Shown here one piece after another: positions 48,779 through 59,405 of a stretch of DNA of 64,000 bases. Numbering within the stretch: position 1 is the stretch's first letter; each line of letters opens with the position of its first letter. Source of the DNA: an uncultured Alphaproteobacteria bacterium (GTDB taxonomy: Bacteria > Pseudomonadota > Alphaproteobacteria > Rhizobiales > Rhizobiaceae); assembly GCA_929200315.1 (NCBI GenBank), contig CAKMZB010000002.1, forward strand, positions 376,001 through 440,000, written 5' to 3'. A program made the position numbers and the translations under genes. The notes under the pieces are model-generated. The model was not told the origin of the DNA. It did no database searches and saw only the letters and a list, made by a program, of their open reading frames with translations.

Positions 48779-49480
48779 ATGGATCGCGCTGCTGCACCAA
48801 ACCTGCCGAGACTGGCCCGCAAGGGCGTCACCGCTGTGCTCGATGCGATGTTACCGCCAACCTGCCTAGCCTGCGAACGCGCATTGTCTGCTCAAGGCGC
48901 GCTTTGTGCTGGATGTTGGGGGAGTGTTCATTTTTGTGAAGCAGGAGAGGAAGACGTGTCGGCGACGGACTTCGCTTTTGATACGTTCAATGCAGCCCTG
49001 GTCTATGACGATGTTGCGCAAACGCTGGTGCGCGGCCTCAAATTCTTCGACCGCACGGACCTTGCCCCGCACATGGCGGCCTGGATGGAGCGCGCGGCTG
49101 GTGATGTGCTCGCCGACCCGCGCGCGGTGGTCGTGCCGGTGCCGCTGCATCGTGGACGCCTTTTTAGGCGGCGGTTCAACCAGTCGGCGGAACTGGCCCG
49201 GGCCTTGGCTAAACGCGCGGGGCGGGGCTTTGAGGCCGAGACGCTGCTGCGCATCCGCGCCACGCCGCCGCAGGTTGGTCTTGGCGCAGGCCAGCGCCGC
49301 GCCAATGTACGCGGAGCTTTTGCGGTGCCGGATGCCAGGAGCATTGCCATTGCCGGGCGGCCTGTTGTTTTGGTCGATGATGTCTTCACCACCGGCGCAA
49401 CGCTTGATGCCTGTGCCCGCGCGCTCCAGCGGGGTGGGGCTGTCGCCGTTCATGCGCTCACCTTTGCGCGAGTGGCGTAA
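48779..49480 (+). CDS. comF: ComF-family phosphoribosyltransferase-like protein
   Basis: A 233-residue protein with a double CxxC zinc region near the N-terminus (CLAC and CAGC, about residues 31-48) and a C-terminal PRTase loop VVLVDDVFTTGATL (about 197-210). ComF is linked to DNA uptake in naturally competent bacteria; in many alphaproteobacteria its role is untested. ATG 48779 was chosen; an in-frame GTG at 48731 is possible. Confidence 0.85.
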   Translation: MDRAAAPNLPRLARKGVTAVLDAMLPPTCLACERALSAQGALCAGCWGSVHFCEAGEEDVSATDFAFDTFNAALVYDDVAQTLVRGLKFFDRTDLAPHMAAWMERAAGDVLADPRAVVVPVPLHRGRLFRRRFNQSAELARALAKRAGRGFEAETLLRIRATPPQVGLGAGQRRANVRGAFAVPDARSIAIAGRPVVLVDDVFTTGATLDACARALQRGGAVAVHALTFARVA

Positions 49481-49554
49481 GTAGTGCGCTTGTCCCCACC
49501 GTGCCGCTCGCCATATAAGTTGCGCTGCACCTTCATCATTAAAGGATCTATCCC

Positions 49555-49815
49555 ATGGCGGATGTAACCATCTATACGCGCCAATTCTGTGGGTTTTGCA
49601 CCGCCGCAAAGGGGTTACTTGCCAAGAAGGGTGTCGACTTTACCGAGCATGATGCGACCTTTGACCAGGGCCTGCGCGCGGAAATGATGAAGCGGGCCGA
49701 GGGCGCGCGCACCTTTCCGCAAATCTTCATCGGCGACATTCATGTCGGCGGCTGCGATGAGTTGATGGCCTCTGAGCGCTCTGGCCAACTCGACAAGTTG
49801 CTGGCCGCTGCATGA
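49555..49815 (+). CDS. grxC: Glutaredoxin 3
   Basis: Dithiol glutaredoxin of 86 residues; reduces disulfides with glutathione. Active site C12-G-F-C15, cis-proline region TFPQIFIGDIHVGGCDEL. The stop overlaps the next ATG (ATGA), so the amidase gene is translationally coupled. Confidence 0.94.
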   Translation: MADVTIYTRQFCGFCTAAKGLLAKKGVDFTEHDATFDQGLRAEMMKRAEGARTFPQIFIGDIHVGGCDELMASERSGQLDKLLAAA

Positions 49816-50642
49816 CCACCTTCACCGCCGCGGTGGTGCAGATGCGCTCCTCCATCGATGTGGAGGAGAATCTGGTCGCGATGGAGCAGGGCGTGCGCGA
49901 TGCAGCCCGGGCCGGGGCGCAGTATGTCCAAACGCCGGAAATGACGGGTCTCGTTGAAGCCGGGCGAAAAGACTTTTTCGCCAAGGTGAAGACCCAGGAA
50001 GAAGAGCCTTTGGTGCGCCACGCCGGAGCGTTGGCGAGTGAATTGGGCATCTATCTGCATATCGGTTCGACACCCATTTTGGTGGACGAGGGCCGGGCCG
50101 CGAACCGGGCGCTGCTCTTCAACCCTAAGGGCGAACTGATCGCGACCTATGACAAAATCCACATGTTCGATGTCGACCTCGACAATGGCGAAAGCTGGCG
50201 CGAAAGCGCTGTCTATCGCGCAGGCGATATGGCGGTGGTTGCTGAAGTTGATAAGGCAAAGGTCGGCATGAGCATCTGCTACGATGTACGCTTTGCGATG
50301 ATGGCCTTGGATTATGCGAGCGCCGGTGCGCAGATTTTGACCTATCCTTCCTGCTTCACCCGCCAGACCGGGCAAGCCCATTGGCACACGCTGCTGCGCT
50401 CCCGGGCGATCGAGACCGGCTCCTTCGTCATTGCCGCCGCGCAGGGTGGGAAACACGAAGATGGGCGCGAGACCTACGGTCATTCGCTCATCATCAATCC
50501 CTGGGGCGAAGTGATTGGCGAAGTTGAGGGAGATGAACCCGGTTTTGCGTTGGCGGAGATCGACACAGATTTGGTCGGCGTGACGCGCGCGAAAATTCCC
50601 AATTTGAAAAACGCCGCGCCTTATCGTGTCGTCACCTCGTGA
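49812..50642 (+). CDS. Nitrilase-superfamily amidohydrolase (Nit2-like)
   Basis: Carbon-nitrogen hydrolase of 276 residues. The catalytic triad is visible: E43 (TPEM), K115 (YDKIHMFDVDL) and C156 (MSICYDVRF). The KIHMFDVD and CYDVRF segments point to the Nit1/Nit2 omega-amidase group that repairs deaminated glutathione or alpha-keto-glutaramate. Coupling to glutaredoxin fits a glutathione link (inference). Confidence 0.88.
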   Translation: MTTFTAAVVQMRSSIDVEENLVAMEQGVRDAARAGAQYVQTPEMTGLVEAGRKDFFAKVKTQEEEPLVRHAGALASELGIYLHIGSTPILVDEGRAANRALLFNPKGELIATYDKIHMFDVDLDNGESWRESAVYRAGDMAVVAEVDKAKVGMSICYDVRFAMMALDYASAGAQILTYPSCFTRQTGQAHWHTLLRSRAIETGSFVIAAAQGGKHEDGRETYGHSLIINPWGEVIGEVEGDEPGFALAEIDTDLVGVTRAKIPNLKNAAPYRVVTS

Positions 50643-50672
50643 AAATTCGTTTCCTCCGGGCGTTGTGTTGAG

Positions 50673-51089
50673 ATGATCAAATTCACCCTCGCCTGCGCCA
50701 ACGGCCATGATTTTGAAGCCTGGTTCGGCTCCTCCGATGCCTTTGAGGAGCAGTCTGCTCGTGGGCTGGTGGCTTGTCCTGTTTGTGAATCGACCGATGT
50801 CGAGAAAGCTCTTATGGCCCCTAGCGTCTCAACAGCGCGCAAGAAGCAAGTGTTGAGCGAGACCGTTCAGGCCGAGATCGTCGAGGGGCTGCGCAAGATG
50901 CGCAATTCGATCACCGAGAATGCGGAAGATGTGGGCCGCGATTTCGCGACTGAAGCCCGCGCCATCCATTACGGCGACAAGCCCGAGCGCGGCATTTACG
51001 GCGAGGCGAACCGCGAAGAAGTGGAGGATTTGCTGGAGGACGGCATCAAGATCGCGCCTCTGCCGATCCTGCCTGAGGATGCAAACTAA
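50673..51089 (+). CDS. DUF1178 family protein
   Basis: A 138-residue protein beginning [21 protein letters not shown], followed by CPVCES near residues 32-37. C8 with the CxxC could bind zinc. The C-terminus is acidic. The family occurs widely in alphaproteobacteria without a known function. It follows the amidase by 30 bases and its stop overlaps that of convergent ubiG. Confidence 0.85.
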   Translation: MIKFTLACANGHDFEAWFGSSDAFEEQSARGLVACPVCESTDVEKALMAPSVSTARKKQVLSETVQAEIVEGLRKMRNSITENAEDVGRDFATEARAIHYGDKPERGIYGEANREEVEDLLEDGIKIAPLPILPEDAN

Positions 51090-51865
51090 GCCGGGCGCTG
51101 CGCCAGCATCATGTAATTCACGTCCATGTCGGGTGACTTGTTCCAGGTATCGGAGAACGGGCTGTAGAACACTCCAGTCCGGTCGATGACCGAAAGCCCT
51201 TCACTGGCCAATGGCGCTTCGATCTCTTCGGGGCGAACCAGCTTTTCATATTGATGCGTGCCCTTGGGCAGCCAGCGCAGCACGTTTTCGGCCATGAAAA
51301 TCGCCAGCGCCTGCGCCTTGCGGGTGCGGTTGATGGTGGCGATGAACATGAGGCCCCCCGGCTTTACCATGGATGCGGTGCAAGCCATGAAGAAATCGGG
51401 CTCAGAAACGTGTTCGACGACCTCCATGTTGAGCACCACGTCGAATGTCTCACCGGCATCAGCCAGCGCTTCTGCAGTTGTCGCACGGTAGTCGATGTCA
51501 ACACCGGATTGCGCGGCATGGATGCGGGCCACCTCGATATTCGTCTCGCTCGCATCGGCCCCCACCACCGAAGCGCCCATCCGCGCCATTGGTTCGCACA
51601 GCAGTCCGCCGCCGCAGCCAATGTCGAGAATACGCAAACCTTTCAGCGCGTCCGGTGCTTTTGGGCCGCGGTCAAATTGAGAGGTGATCTTCTCGCGGAT
51701 ATAGGCGAGGCGCACTGGGTTGAACTTATGCAGCGGCTTGAATTTCCCCGCCGGATCCCACCATTCCTGCGCAAGAGCTGAGAAATGGTCGATCTCGCGC
51801 TGATCGATCGTGCTGCGCTGTGCCGCTTTGGCGGTTTTAGCCTTTCGGGCCGGAGCTGCACTCAT
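51086..51865 (-). CDS. ubiG: Ubiquinone biosynthesis O-methyltransferase
   Basis: Performs both O-methylations of the ubiquinone head group, 259 residues. The SAM motif [20 protein letters not shown] is near 73-92, [12 protein letters not shown] near 139-150, and the N-terminal [30 protein letters not shown] is a UbiG signature. It is divergent from lysC with a 155-bp gap. Confidence 0.95.
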   Translation of the reverse strand: MSAAPARKAKTAKAAQRSTIDQREIDHFSALAQEWWDPAGKFKPLHKFNPVRLAYIREKITSQFDRGPKAPDALKGLRILDIGCGGGLLCEPMARMGASVVGADASETNIEVARIHAAQSGVDIDYRATTAEALADAGETFDVVLNMEVVEHVSEPDFFMACTASMVKPGGLMFIATINRTRKAQALAIFMAENVLRWLPKGTHQYEKLVRPEEIEAPLASEGLSVIDRTGVFYSPFSDTWNKSPDMDVNYMMLAQRPA

Positions 51866-52020
51866 GATCGTCTCCCTTCGCTGGTCTCAATGCCGCTGTA
51901 GGATGGTCAACGGGGCAGGCGCAAGGCGGGGTGCCTGGGTTAAATGTCACATGTTGCCGCTTAGCAGGGGAGCTAGTAGAAGCCGCCCCACAACCTTTTA
52001 CCGCAGACCCTCACCTTCCC

Positions 52021-53304
52021 ATGGCCCGTCTTGTCCTGAAATTCGGCGGCACGTCCGTTGCCGACCTGGAACGCATCCATCGCGTGGCGCGCCATGTGAA
52101 GCGCGAGGCCGATGCAGGCCATGAGGTCGCTGTGGTGGTCTCCGCCATGGCGGGCAAGACAAACGAGTTGGTCAACTGGGTGAACCGCATGCCCCAGGTC
52201 GCCGGAGCCAATGCGTCGTTTTATGATGCGCGCGAATATGATGCGATCGTCGCCTCCGGTGAGCAGGTCACTGCCGGGCTTCTGGCCATTGCTCTTCAAT
52301 CCATGGGGGTTGACGCCCGCTCCTGGCTTGGCTGGCAGATTCCACTGCGCACCGACAACGCCCATGGTGCCGCGCGCATCGATGCGGTCGATGGCGCAGA
52401 CATTGTCGAGCGGATGGGCCGCGGGCAGGTTGCCGTGGTTGCCGGGTTCCAAGGTGTGGCGCCGGACAATCGCATTGCGACGCTGGGTCGTGGTGGTTCT
52501 GACACCTCTGCTGTGGCGCTTGCCGCCGGAATCGAGGCTGACCGCTGCGACATCTACACCGACGTTGATGGCGTCTATACCACCGACCCGCGCATGGTGC
52601 CCAATGCCCGCCGCCTTGACCGGGTCTCATTTGAAGAGATGCTGGAGCTGGCGTCCCTTGGTGCAAAGGTGCTTCAGGTCCGCTCGGTGGAGCTGGCCAT
52701 GGCCCACGGGGTGCGCCTCTTTGTGCGCTCGTCTTTTGATGAGCCGGACCAAATTGATTCCAGCGACGGCGCAACACCGCCCGGCACGCTGATCTGTAGC
52801 GAGGATGAAATTATGGAACAGCAAAACGTCACCGGCATCGCCTATGCCCGCGATGAGGCCCAGATTTCCCTGCGCCGCGTGGCAGACAAGCCCGGTGTTG
52901 CCGCCGCCGTTTTCGGTCCGCTCGCGGATGCGCGGGTCAATGTCGACATGATTGTGCAGAATATTTCCGAAGACGGAACTGTGACGGACATGACCTTCAC
53001 CGTGCCGGATGCCGACCTTGAGAAGGCCCGTTCGGTTCTTGAAAGCTCTCGTGATGAGATCGGCTACGAGGTTGCGCAATCCGACCCCGGCATGGTCAAG
53101 GTCTCTGTCGTTGGCGTTGGTATGCGCAGCCATGCCGGTGTTGCGGCAACGGCGTTCAAGGCGCTTGCCGACAAAGGCGTCAACATCCGCGCCATTACAA
53201 CGTCGGAAATCAAGATCTCCATCCTGATCGATTCAGACTATGCTGAACTCGCCGTGCGCGCTTTGCATTCAGTCTATGGGCTGGATAAGGAACAGGCAGC
53301 GTAA
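52021..53304 (+). CDS. lysC: Aspartate kinase
   Basis: First step of the aspartate pathway (lysine, threonine, methionine), 427 residues. The catalytic KFGGTSV is at 7-13, [15 protein letters not shown] near 160-174, and two ACT domains are C-terminal (about 265-427), so feedback inhibition is expected. An open frame extends 30 codons upstream, but ATG 52021 begins the canonical [12 protein letters not shown]. It precedes ptsP by 30 bases. Confidence 0.95.
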   Translation: MARLVLKFGGTSVADLERIHRVARHVKREADAGHEVAVVVSAMAGKTNELVNWVNRMPQVAGANASFYDAREYDAIVASGEQVTAGLLAIALQSMGVDARSWLGWQIPLRTDNAHGAARIDAVDGADIVERMGRGQVAVVAGFQGVAPDNRIATLGRGGSDTSAVALAAGIEADRCDIYTDVDGVYTTDPRMVPNARRLDRVSFEEMLELASLGAKVLQVRSVELAMAHGVRLFVRSSFDEPDQIDSSDGATPPGTLICSEDEIMEQQNVTGIAYARDEAQISLRRVADKPGVAAAVFGPLADARVNVDMIVQNISEDGTVTDMTFTVPDADLEKARSVLESSRDEIGYEVAQSDPGMVKVSVVGVGMRSHAGVAATAFKALADKGVNIRAITTSEIKISILIDSDYAELAVRALHSVYGLDKEQAA

Positions 53305-53334
53305 CGACGCTGCTCAACATCTAAAGGATCCGCC

Positions 53335-55641
53335 ATGCAGGCCGACCGCGACGGGGTCGCTGCGGCCGCCCCAACCGGGCCGCGGGTTTTGTTGCGCCAT
53401 CTGCGCGAGGCGATGGCGGACGATCTGGGACCGCAGGAGCGGCTCGACCGGATTGTGCAACAAATCGCAACTGCGCTCGGTGCGCAGGTCTGCTCTGTCT
53501 ATGTGCTGCGCGCTGACGAGGTGCTTGAACTCTTTGCCACTGAAGGTTTGGCAGCGGACGCTGTTCACCGTGCTGAGTTGCAGGTGGGCAGTGGTCTTGT
53601 GGGCACGATTGCCGCAACCGGCCATCCGCTGAATACCGCTGACGCGCAAAACCATCCGGCGTTTAAATATATCCCCGGCACCAAGGAGGACAGCTTCAAG
53701 TCCTTCCTCGGCGTGCCGATGAAGCGCGGAGGCCGCCCGCTTGGCGTCCTCGCCGTGCAAACGGTGAAGGCGCAGAGTTTCACCGAAGAATATGTCGAAG
53801 CGCTGGAAACAGCGGCGATGGTTTTGTCGGATCTTGTTGCCTCTGGTCAGTTGCAGCCGCTTGCTGTTGATGGCGTGGGCCTGGATGCGGGGCGTCCATT
53901 GTCCCGCAAAGGCACGCGGCTGGCCTCTGGCATCGGCATTGGTCGCGCTGTGCTGCATGAGCCACGCATCGTCGTCACCAATTTTTTCAACCAGGACGAA
54001 GAGGCGGAAAGCCGTCGCTTGGCGCAAGCCATTCAGGCCGTGCGCGAAAGTGTCGATGCCATGGTGCTGCGCGGTTTCGATGATGACCCGGAAGGCTCCA
54101 CCGAGGGTGACCACATGGAGGTACTGGAAAGCTACCGCATGTTCGCCCATGACCGCGGTTGGGTGCGGCGGATTGAGGCAGGGATTGCCGATGGTCTGAC
54201 AGCAGAAGCTGCAACCGAGCGCACCGCGCAGGAAAACCGCAATGCCCTTATGCGCTCCTCTGATTCCTATTTGCGCGAGCGGTTGCATGATCTTGATGAC
54301 CTCTCCCGGCGCTTGCTGCGCGAGCTGACCGGCCATGGCATTGGCAAGATTGACGACACCGATGGTGACCCCTTCATCGTTCTTGCCTCCACCATGGGCG
54401 CGGCTGAATTGCTGGACTATCAGCGTGCCGGTCTTCAAGGCCTCGTGTTGGAAGAGGCGACACCGACAAGCCACGTGGTGATCGTCGCCCGCGCCCTTGG
54501 CATCGCGGTTGTTGGTGCGGTTGGCGGCATCATCGCGCGAGCGGAATCCGGCGACCGGATTATTGTCGATGGTGAGACCGGTGTGGTGCATTTACGCCCG
54601 CTGGAAGAGATCGCCAAAGGTTATGACGAGCGCCTCGTTTTCCGCGCCGAGCGCACCGCGCGGTTTGAAGCGTTGCGGGATGAACCTGCGGTCACCCGTG
54701 ACGGAGAACCGGTGGATCTGCTCTTGAATGCCGGTCTCACCATGGACTTGCCGCAGATCGAGGCGACGGGGGCGAAGGGTATTGGCCTTTTCCGTACCGA
54801 ATTGCAGTTCATGATTGCCGCCCGTCTGCCCAAGGTTGCCGAGCAGACGCGCTTTTATCGCTCGGTTCTGGAAGCGGCGGGGGACAAGCCCGTGACCTTC
54901 CGTACGCTGGATATTGGCGGCGATAAAGTGCTGCCCTATCTGCGCACGTTGAAGGAAGACAATCCAGCCCTTGGTTGGCGTGCAATCCGTCTCTCAATCG
55001 ACCGGCCCGGCTTGCTGCGGATGCAGCTTCGCGCTTTGCTGAAAGCCTCCGTCGGGCGGCCTTTGCGGGTGAAATTGCCGATGGTGACGATGGTCACCGA
55101 GATAGACCAGGTGAAGGTGCTGCTTGACCGCGAATGCGAGGCACAGGCGCGGTTTGGCCACGACCTGCCAACCAGTATCGAATTGGGCGCGATGATCGAA
55201 GTGCCTTCCATGCTGTTTCAGTTGGATGAGCTGATGGAGCGGGTGGATTTCGTCTCCATCGGGTCAAACGACCTGTTTCAGTTCATGGCCGCATCCGACC
55301 GCACCAATTCTTACCTCGCCAACCGCTTCAATCCTTTGTCGCGCCCCTTCTTGCGTGCCCTGCGTGACATTGCCCGCTCGGCAGAACGCAACGAGACCGA
55401 GCTGCAACTTTGCGGAGAGCTTGCTGGTGAACCCCTGTCAGCCATGGCGTTGATGGGGATCGGCTACCGCAAGATTTCCATGCCGCCGGGCAGTGTTGGT
55501 CCGGTGAAGGAAATGGTGCGCTCGGTGGAAATGAAACACCTTTGCGATGCCGTAAACGATGCCGTTGACGGACGGATGGGCACGCAGACCATGCAGGAAA
55601 TGCTCACCGATTATGCCGACCAGCACGGGGTCCCCGTCTAG
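53335..55641 (+). CDS. ptsP: PTS-Ntr enzyme I (PtsP)
   Basis: Phosphoenolpyruvate-protein phosphotransferase of the nitrogen-related regulatory PTS, 768 residues. An N-terminal GAF domain (about 35-175, sensing glutamine or 2-oxoglutarate in relatives) precedes the EI part. The phosphorylated histidine is H380 in [11 protein letters not shown]. The C-terminal PEP barrel (about 470-745) has [12 protein letters not shown] and [15 protein letters not shown]. NPr and EIIA-Ntr are not in the window. Confidence 0.94.
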   Translation: MQADRDGVAAAAPTGPRVLLRHLREAMADDLGPQERLDRIVQQIATALGAQVCSVYVLRADEVLELFATEGLAADAVHRAELQVGSGLVGTIAATGHPLNTADAQNHPAFKYIPGTKEDSFKSFLGVPMKRGGRPLGVLAVQTVKAQSFTEEYVEALETAAMVLSDLVASGQLQPLAVDGVGLDAGRPLSRKGTRLASGIGIGRAVLHEPRIVVTNFFNQDEEAESRRLAQAIQAVRESVDAMVLRGFDDDPEGSTEGDHMEVLESYRMFAHDRGWVRRIEAGIADGLTAEAATERTAQENRNALMRSSDSYLRERLHDLDDLSRRLLRELTGHGIGKIDDTDGDPFIVLASTMGAAELLDYQRAGLQGLVLEEATPTSHVVIVARALGIAVVGAVGGIIARAESGDRIIVDGETGVVHLRPLEEIAKGYDERLVFRAERTARFEALRDEPAVTRDGEPVDLLLNAGLTMDLPQIEATGAKGIGLFRTELQFMIAARLPKVAEQTRFYRSVLEAAGDKPVTFRTLDIGGDKVLPYLRTLKEDNPALGWRAIRLSIDRPGLLRMQLRALLKASVGRPLRVKLPMVTMVTEIDQVKVLLDRECEAQARFGHDLPTSIELGAMIEVPSMLFQLDELMERVDFVSIGSNDLFQFMAASDRTNSYLANRFNPLSRPFLRALRDIARSAERNETELQLCGELAGEPLSAMALMGIGYRKISMPPGSVGPVKEMVRSVEMKHLCDAVNDAVDGRMGTQTMQEMLTDYADQHGVPV

Positions 55642-55691
55642 CGAGGCTCGCTCTCGCCACCCCTGTTGTCTCAAATTTAAGTTGCCCACTC

Positions 55692-56759
55692 ATGCCCATT
55701 CTGCCCCAGGAAAAGATCGACCAGCTCACCGCCCGCCATGGCGAGGTGGAGGGGCTGATGGCGCAAAATCCCGACCAGGAAACCTATGTGCGGCTGGCAC
55801 GGGAATATTCCTCCCTCGAACCCGTCGTTGCGAAAATCCGCGAGCGCGGTGAGGTGCGTGACGAGCTGCAGGGTCTGCAAGAGCTGCTCGACGACGCTGA
55901 GATGAAGGAGATGGCTGAGGCTGAAATTCCCGCGCTGAAAGAACGGTTCGGTGAGATCGAGGAGGAGTTGCAATTCCTTTTGCTCCCCAAGGACGATGCC
56001 GACGACAAGAACGCCATTTTGGAAGTACGTGCCGGGACGGGCGGGTCGGAGGCCGCACTTTTTGCCGGCGATCTTTTCCGCATGTATCAGCGCCATGCCG
56101 AAACCCACGGCTGGAAGGTGGAGGTGCTTTCTGAAAGCGCGGGCGAGGTTGGCGGTTACAAGGAAATCATCGCTTCCATCACCGGCAACGGTGTCTTTGC
56201 ACGGCTGAAATTTGAATCCGGCGTTCACCGCGTGCAGCGGGTTCCGGAGACGGAATCGGGCGGGCGGGTGCACACGTCTGCGGCAACGGTGGCCGTGCTG
56301 CCGGAGGCGGAAGATGTCGATATTGAAATTCGCAACGAAGACATCCGCATCGACACGATGCGCGCATCCGGTGCGGGCGGGCAGCACGTCAACACCACCG
56401 ATTCCGCCGTGCGCATTACGCACGTGCCGACGGGAGTGGTGGTGATTTCGTCTGAGAAGTCGCAGCACCAGAACCGCGCCAATGCGATGAAGGAATTGCG
56501 CTCGCGGCTCTACGACATGGAGCGGCAAAAGGCGGACCAGGAACGCTCTGATGCCCGCAAGGGCCAGGTTGGGTCTGGCGACCGGTCGGAGCGCATCCGC
56601 ACCTACAATTTTCCGCAAGGACGGCTTACGGATCACCGCATCAATCTGACGCTCTACAAGCTCGACCGCATCATTGCCGGTGAAGGGTTGGACGAAGTGT
56701 TCGACGCGCTGATCACCGACTACCAGGCGAGTCTGCTCGCCGCGCTCGGCGACGAGTGA
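55692..56759 (+). CDS. prfA: Peptide chain release factor 1
   Basis: Releases finished proteins at UAA and UAG, 355 residues. The GGQ motif that triggers hydrolysis is at 229-231 ([17 protein letters not shown]); the preceding [20 protein letters not shown] is conserved. Its stop overlaps the GTG of prmC by four bases. PrmC methylates the glutamine of this motif, so the coupling is functional. Confidence 0.97.
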   Translation: MPILPQEKIDQLTARHGEVEGLMAQNPDQETYVRLAREYSSLEPVVAKIRERGEVRDELQGLQELLDDAEMKEMAEAEIPALKERFGEIEEELQFLLLPKDDADDKNAILEVRAGTGGSEAALFAGDLFRMYQRHAETHGWKVEVLSESAGEVGGYKEIIASITGNGVFARLKFESGVHRVQRVPETESGGRVHTSAATVAVLPEAEDVDIEIRNEDIRIDTMRASGAGGQHVNTTDSAVRITHVPTGVVVISSEKSQHQNRANAMKELRSRLYDMERQKADQERSDARKGQVGSGDRSERIRTYNFPQGRLTDHRINLTLYKLDRIIAGEGLDEVFDALITDYQASLLAALGDE

Positions 56760-57556
56760 GCGCTGACCCCGACAAGCGGGCGTTGCTCGCCGCGCGGCTG
56801 AAAGAGGCAGGGGTTGAGCCAACAGCCCGCGCTGTTGCCGCGCTTGTGGCTTGCAACGATGCGGAGGCGGCGCTTGCGAAGATGGCAGCGGGTGTTCCCT
56901 TTTTTCGCGCCCTTGGCTCACGAGAATTCCACGGCCTCGACCTCGCGCTGGGGCCGGATACACTGGAACCGCGCGACGATACGGAGGCCCTGATCGACGC
57001 CACGTTGGAAGCGTTGGGTGAACGGCGGACCGAGCCTCTGCGCCTCGCCGACCTTGGCACAGGCACAGGCGCGGTGGCGCTGGCTCTGCTGATGGAGTGT
57101 CCACGGGCGCAAGTCGTCGCAACGGATATCAGCGCAGCGGCGCTGGAGGTGGCAGAAGCGAATGCGCAGGCCGCTGGCCTCGCCCTGCGATTCGCCATCT
57201 GCGCCGGTTCTTGGGTGGAGCCGCTCGAGGGCACTTTCGATGCCATAATCTCCAACCCGCCCTATATTGCGAGCGCCGTGGTGGATAGCCTCGATGCCTC
57301 CGTCCGCGACCACGATCCGCGCCGGGCTTTGGATGGCGGTACGGACGGCCTTGATGCCTACCGCGCCATCTTTGCGGGAGCCGCAGTGTATCTAAAGCCA
57401 TCAGGCTTTCTGGCGCTGGAGATCGGTTATGACCAGCGCGACAGCGTTACCGCGCTCGGCCAGCAAAACGGTTGGCGTTGCACTGGTCAGCACGTTGATC
57501 TTGGCGGGCGGGACAGAGCGTTAGTTTTCACGCCAGAGCAGGATAGCGCGCTTTAG
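56756..57556 (+). CDS. prmC: Release factor glutamine methyltransferase
   Basis: Methylates the GGQ glutamine of release factors, 266 residues. The SAM motif [16 protein letters not shown] is near 99-114 and the catalytic NPPY is at 167-170. The start GTG (GTGA overlap with prfA) is dictated by the coupling. Confidence 0.95.
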   Translation: MSADPDKRALLAARLKEAGVEPTARAVAALVACNDAEAALAKMAAGVPFFRALGSREFHGLDLALGPDTLEPRDDTEALIDATLEALGERRTEPLRLADLGTGTGAVALALLMECPRAQVVATDISAAALEVAEANAQAAGLALRFAICAGSWVEPLEGTFDAIISNPPYIASAVVDSLDASVRDHDPRRALDGGTDGLDAYRAIFAGAAVYLKPSGFLALEIGYDQRDSVTALGQQNGWRCTGQHVDLGGRDRALVFTPEQDSAL

Positions 57557-57910
57557 GGGTTGCTTTTTTCGCACCCATGCGTAGCTGTAGAGGGACGAAG
57601 GCGCTGGCAACGCTTTGCGATCCCAAACATCGGCAACTATATGGGCGGTTCATCCGCCTCGCCGACGGACAGGATTGCAGAGCAACTCCACGTCAGGTGC
57701 GGAAAGAGTGTCGAAGGGCACGGATTTTTCCGCTTTTTGCAAATCTCGTGCGGTTGCGGCTCCCGGTAAGGGTCGAGCTTCGCCCGCGCATCGTTTTCAC
57801 GGCTCTCAGGTCTGCCTTTGTTGGTGGTGAGTGGCCAAGATCGCGGGTGCAGCATGCTCCCGCCAAACCGGGCAGAGCCTTTTGGCCTGCCGCTTCCAGA
57901 GAAGTGTTGA
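57557..57910. other. Gap between prmC and the DUF4167 gene, nothing assigned
   Basis: About 350 bases with no credible gene. The frames seen are arginine-rich read-through without family features. It presumably holds the prmC 3' end and a long DUF4167 leader. No clear terminator or promoter could be picked. Confidence 0.35.
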
Positions 57911-58618
57911 ATGAGACAGGGTCAGCCGCAGAACAGGCAGCGCTCGCGCAACCGCAACAACAATCGCGGTAACAACAACCAGAACAACAATCGCAACAAT
58001 CTGAACCGCTCGATGGAATCGAACGGCCCGGATGTGCGCATTCGCGGCACCGCCGCTCACATTGCCGAAAAATACACCCAGCTTGCTCACGACGCGCAGA
58101 CGGCGGGTGATACGGTTGCCGCCCAGGGCTATTGGCAGCACGCCGAACATTACAACCGCCTCATTGCTGTTGCCCAAGCTGCTCAGGCTGAGCAACAGGC
58201 AGAGCGTGAGGCGGAACGTGCCGCCCGTGAAGAAGAGCAGCGCAAGCGTAACGCCGAACGTCAAGCCGAGCGGGAAGCGCGCAATGAGCGAAACGATGAT
58301 GATCGCGATGACGATGACAGCGAAGAGCGCAAACCGCGCCGCGCCCGCCGCCAGCGTGATGACGATGATGATGCCCCGCGCGTGAACGGCGAAAGTCATG
58401 ACGGCGATGAAGACGATGCCAAGGGTGGCAAAAACACCCGCCCCCGCACGCGCCGCAAGCCGTCCGACGACGAGGCGCAGCACGATGGCGCCTCGGCCGC
58501 CAATGATCACCGCAGCAAGGATGGCGAAGAAGACGCCAAACCCAAACGCCGTCCTCGCAAAGCTCCGGCGGCATCAGAGGATGCCGCCGAATTGCCCGCC
58601 TTCTTGACGGGTGAATAA
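57911..58618 (+). CDS. DUF4167 domain protein, low-complexity
   Basis: A 235-residue protein. Residues 1-32 are almost only N, R and Q. The DUF4167 core (about 34-100) reads VRIRGTAAHIAEKYTQLAHDAQTAGDTVAAQGYWQHAEHYNRLI. The rest (100-235) is strongly charged E/R/D/K and probably disordered. The composition suggests RNA or nucleoprotein binding, which is inference. The family is common in Rhizobiales downstream of prmC. Confidence 0.88.
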   Translation: MRQGQPQNRQRSRNRNNNRGNNNQNNNRNNLNRSMESNGPDVRIRGTAAHIAEKYTQLAHDAQTAGDTVAAQGYWQHAEHYNRLIAVAQAAQAEQQAEREAERAAREEEQRKRNAERQAEREARNERNDDDRDDDDSEERKPRRARRQRDDDDDAPRVNGESHDGDEDDAKGGKNTRPRTRRKPSDDEAQHDGASAANDHRSKDGEEDAKPKRRPRKAPAASEDAAELPAFLTGE

Positions 58619-58621
58619 AGC

Positions 58622-59317
58622 CTAAGCCTGGTCGAAGAAGCGTGCTTCGAAGCGCTTTTCAAAGTCGATCAGATTCTGGTGTGTGAGGGCTGCCATTCTT
58701 GATGGGGTATCCAGGCTGCAGCGTATTGTGCCGTGGACAGCACCCCAAAGGCTTGCATCAAAGCTGGATGGTTCATCTCCCAGTAGGAAGGGTTTGTCGC
58801 CAAGAATAGTTGCCAGAGCGGCCCAATCTTCGGCAGCATAGGCTGTCATCTGCTCTTCACTATGGCGGCCAAGACCGATCTTATTCACCGTTTCGCGTAT
58901 CCCTTTTGCGACCTTCTTGAAGATGAAGCCGCGCAACAGCTTGGGTATTGGCGCAAAGAATGTTTCTCGCAACACATCGGGATGTAAATTCCAGCGTTGA
59001 TAAACGTTGATGAAATAGAGGTGATCCTCAATCATCCGCTGTGCTGCAAGGCCAATTGCCTTTTGGCGCTCATCGAGATGGTCGTCGAACTGCGCACCGT
59101 GATGAGATTCCAAATGAGATTTGATCAGATCGCTGTCGGGAATAAGGGTGCCGCTATCATCCAGAACTGGTAATTTTCCCCTCGGGGCGCTGCGATACAT
59201 GCCGTATTTGCGCTCATAGGGCAGCCCGGCCATGCACAGCAGCGCCTCGGCTTTCAGCGTGAAGGGACTGGCACTGCGGCAACCCATGAGGGGTTCAATT
59301 GTGTGAAGAGCAAGCAT
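58622..59317 (-). CDS. Glutathione S-transferase family protein
   Basis: A 231-residue protein with a thioredoxin-like N-domain (about 1-80: FTLKAEALLCMAGLPYERKYG, then a GKLPVLDDSGTLIPDSDLI beta-turn) and a helical C-domain. It matches the GST/metaxin-like branch. Substrates are unknown. It is divergent from a WYL regulator, with a perfect palindrome 44 bases upstream of its start. Confidence 0.8.
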   Translation of the reverse strand: MLALHTIEPLMGCRSASPFTLKAEALLCMAGLPYERKYGMYRSAPRGKLPVLDDSGTLIPDSDLIKSHLESHHGAQFDDHLDERQKAIGLAAQRMIEDHLYFINVYQRWNLHPDVLRETFFAPIPKLLRGFIFKKVAKGIRETVNKIGLGRHSEEQMTAYAAEDWAALATILGDKPFLLGDEPSSFDASLWGAVHGTIRCSLDTPSRMAALTHQNLIDFEKRFEARFFDQA

Positions 59318-59335
59318 AGGTCAAAGGTCCGGTTT

Positions 59336-59365
59336 TTGATTTGTGCCTTGTGGCAAAGCTATGCT
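59336..59365 (+). promoter_or_regulatory. Probable promoter of the WYL regulator
   Basis: TTGATT (59336-59341), an 18-nt spacer and TATGCT (59360-59365). The -10 overlaps the first arm of the palindrome at 59361-59384, as expected for autorepression. Confidence 0.45.
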
Positions 59366-59384
59366 GACACCATGGTGTCAGCAT
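59361..59384. promoter_or_regulatory. Perfect 24-bp operator-like palindrome
   Basis: Arms ATGCTGACA and TGTCAGCAT around CCATGG; the whole 24 bases are a perfect dyad. It lies between the divergent GST and WYL-regulator genes. A 22/24 copy is at 31505-31530 before the DUF1801 gene. Confidence 0.7.
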
Positions 59385-59405
59385 CCTGCCATCACACTGT
59401 CAAAC

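Noticed and set aside
53314..54591. 425-codon minus frame opposite ptsP
   Set aside because: Shadow of the ptsP coding frame; ptsP has all catalytic motifs.
55677..57122. 481-codon minus frame opposite prfA and prmC
   Set aside because: Shadow frame; runs across two translationally coupled genes on the other strand.
57577..57972. 131-codon frame in the prmC-DUF4167 gap
   Set aside because: Overlaps the DUF4167 start, arginine-rich without any motif, and lacks a ribosome site.
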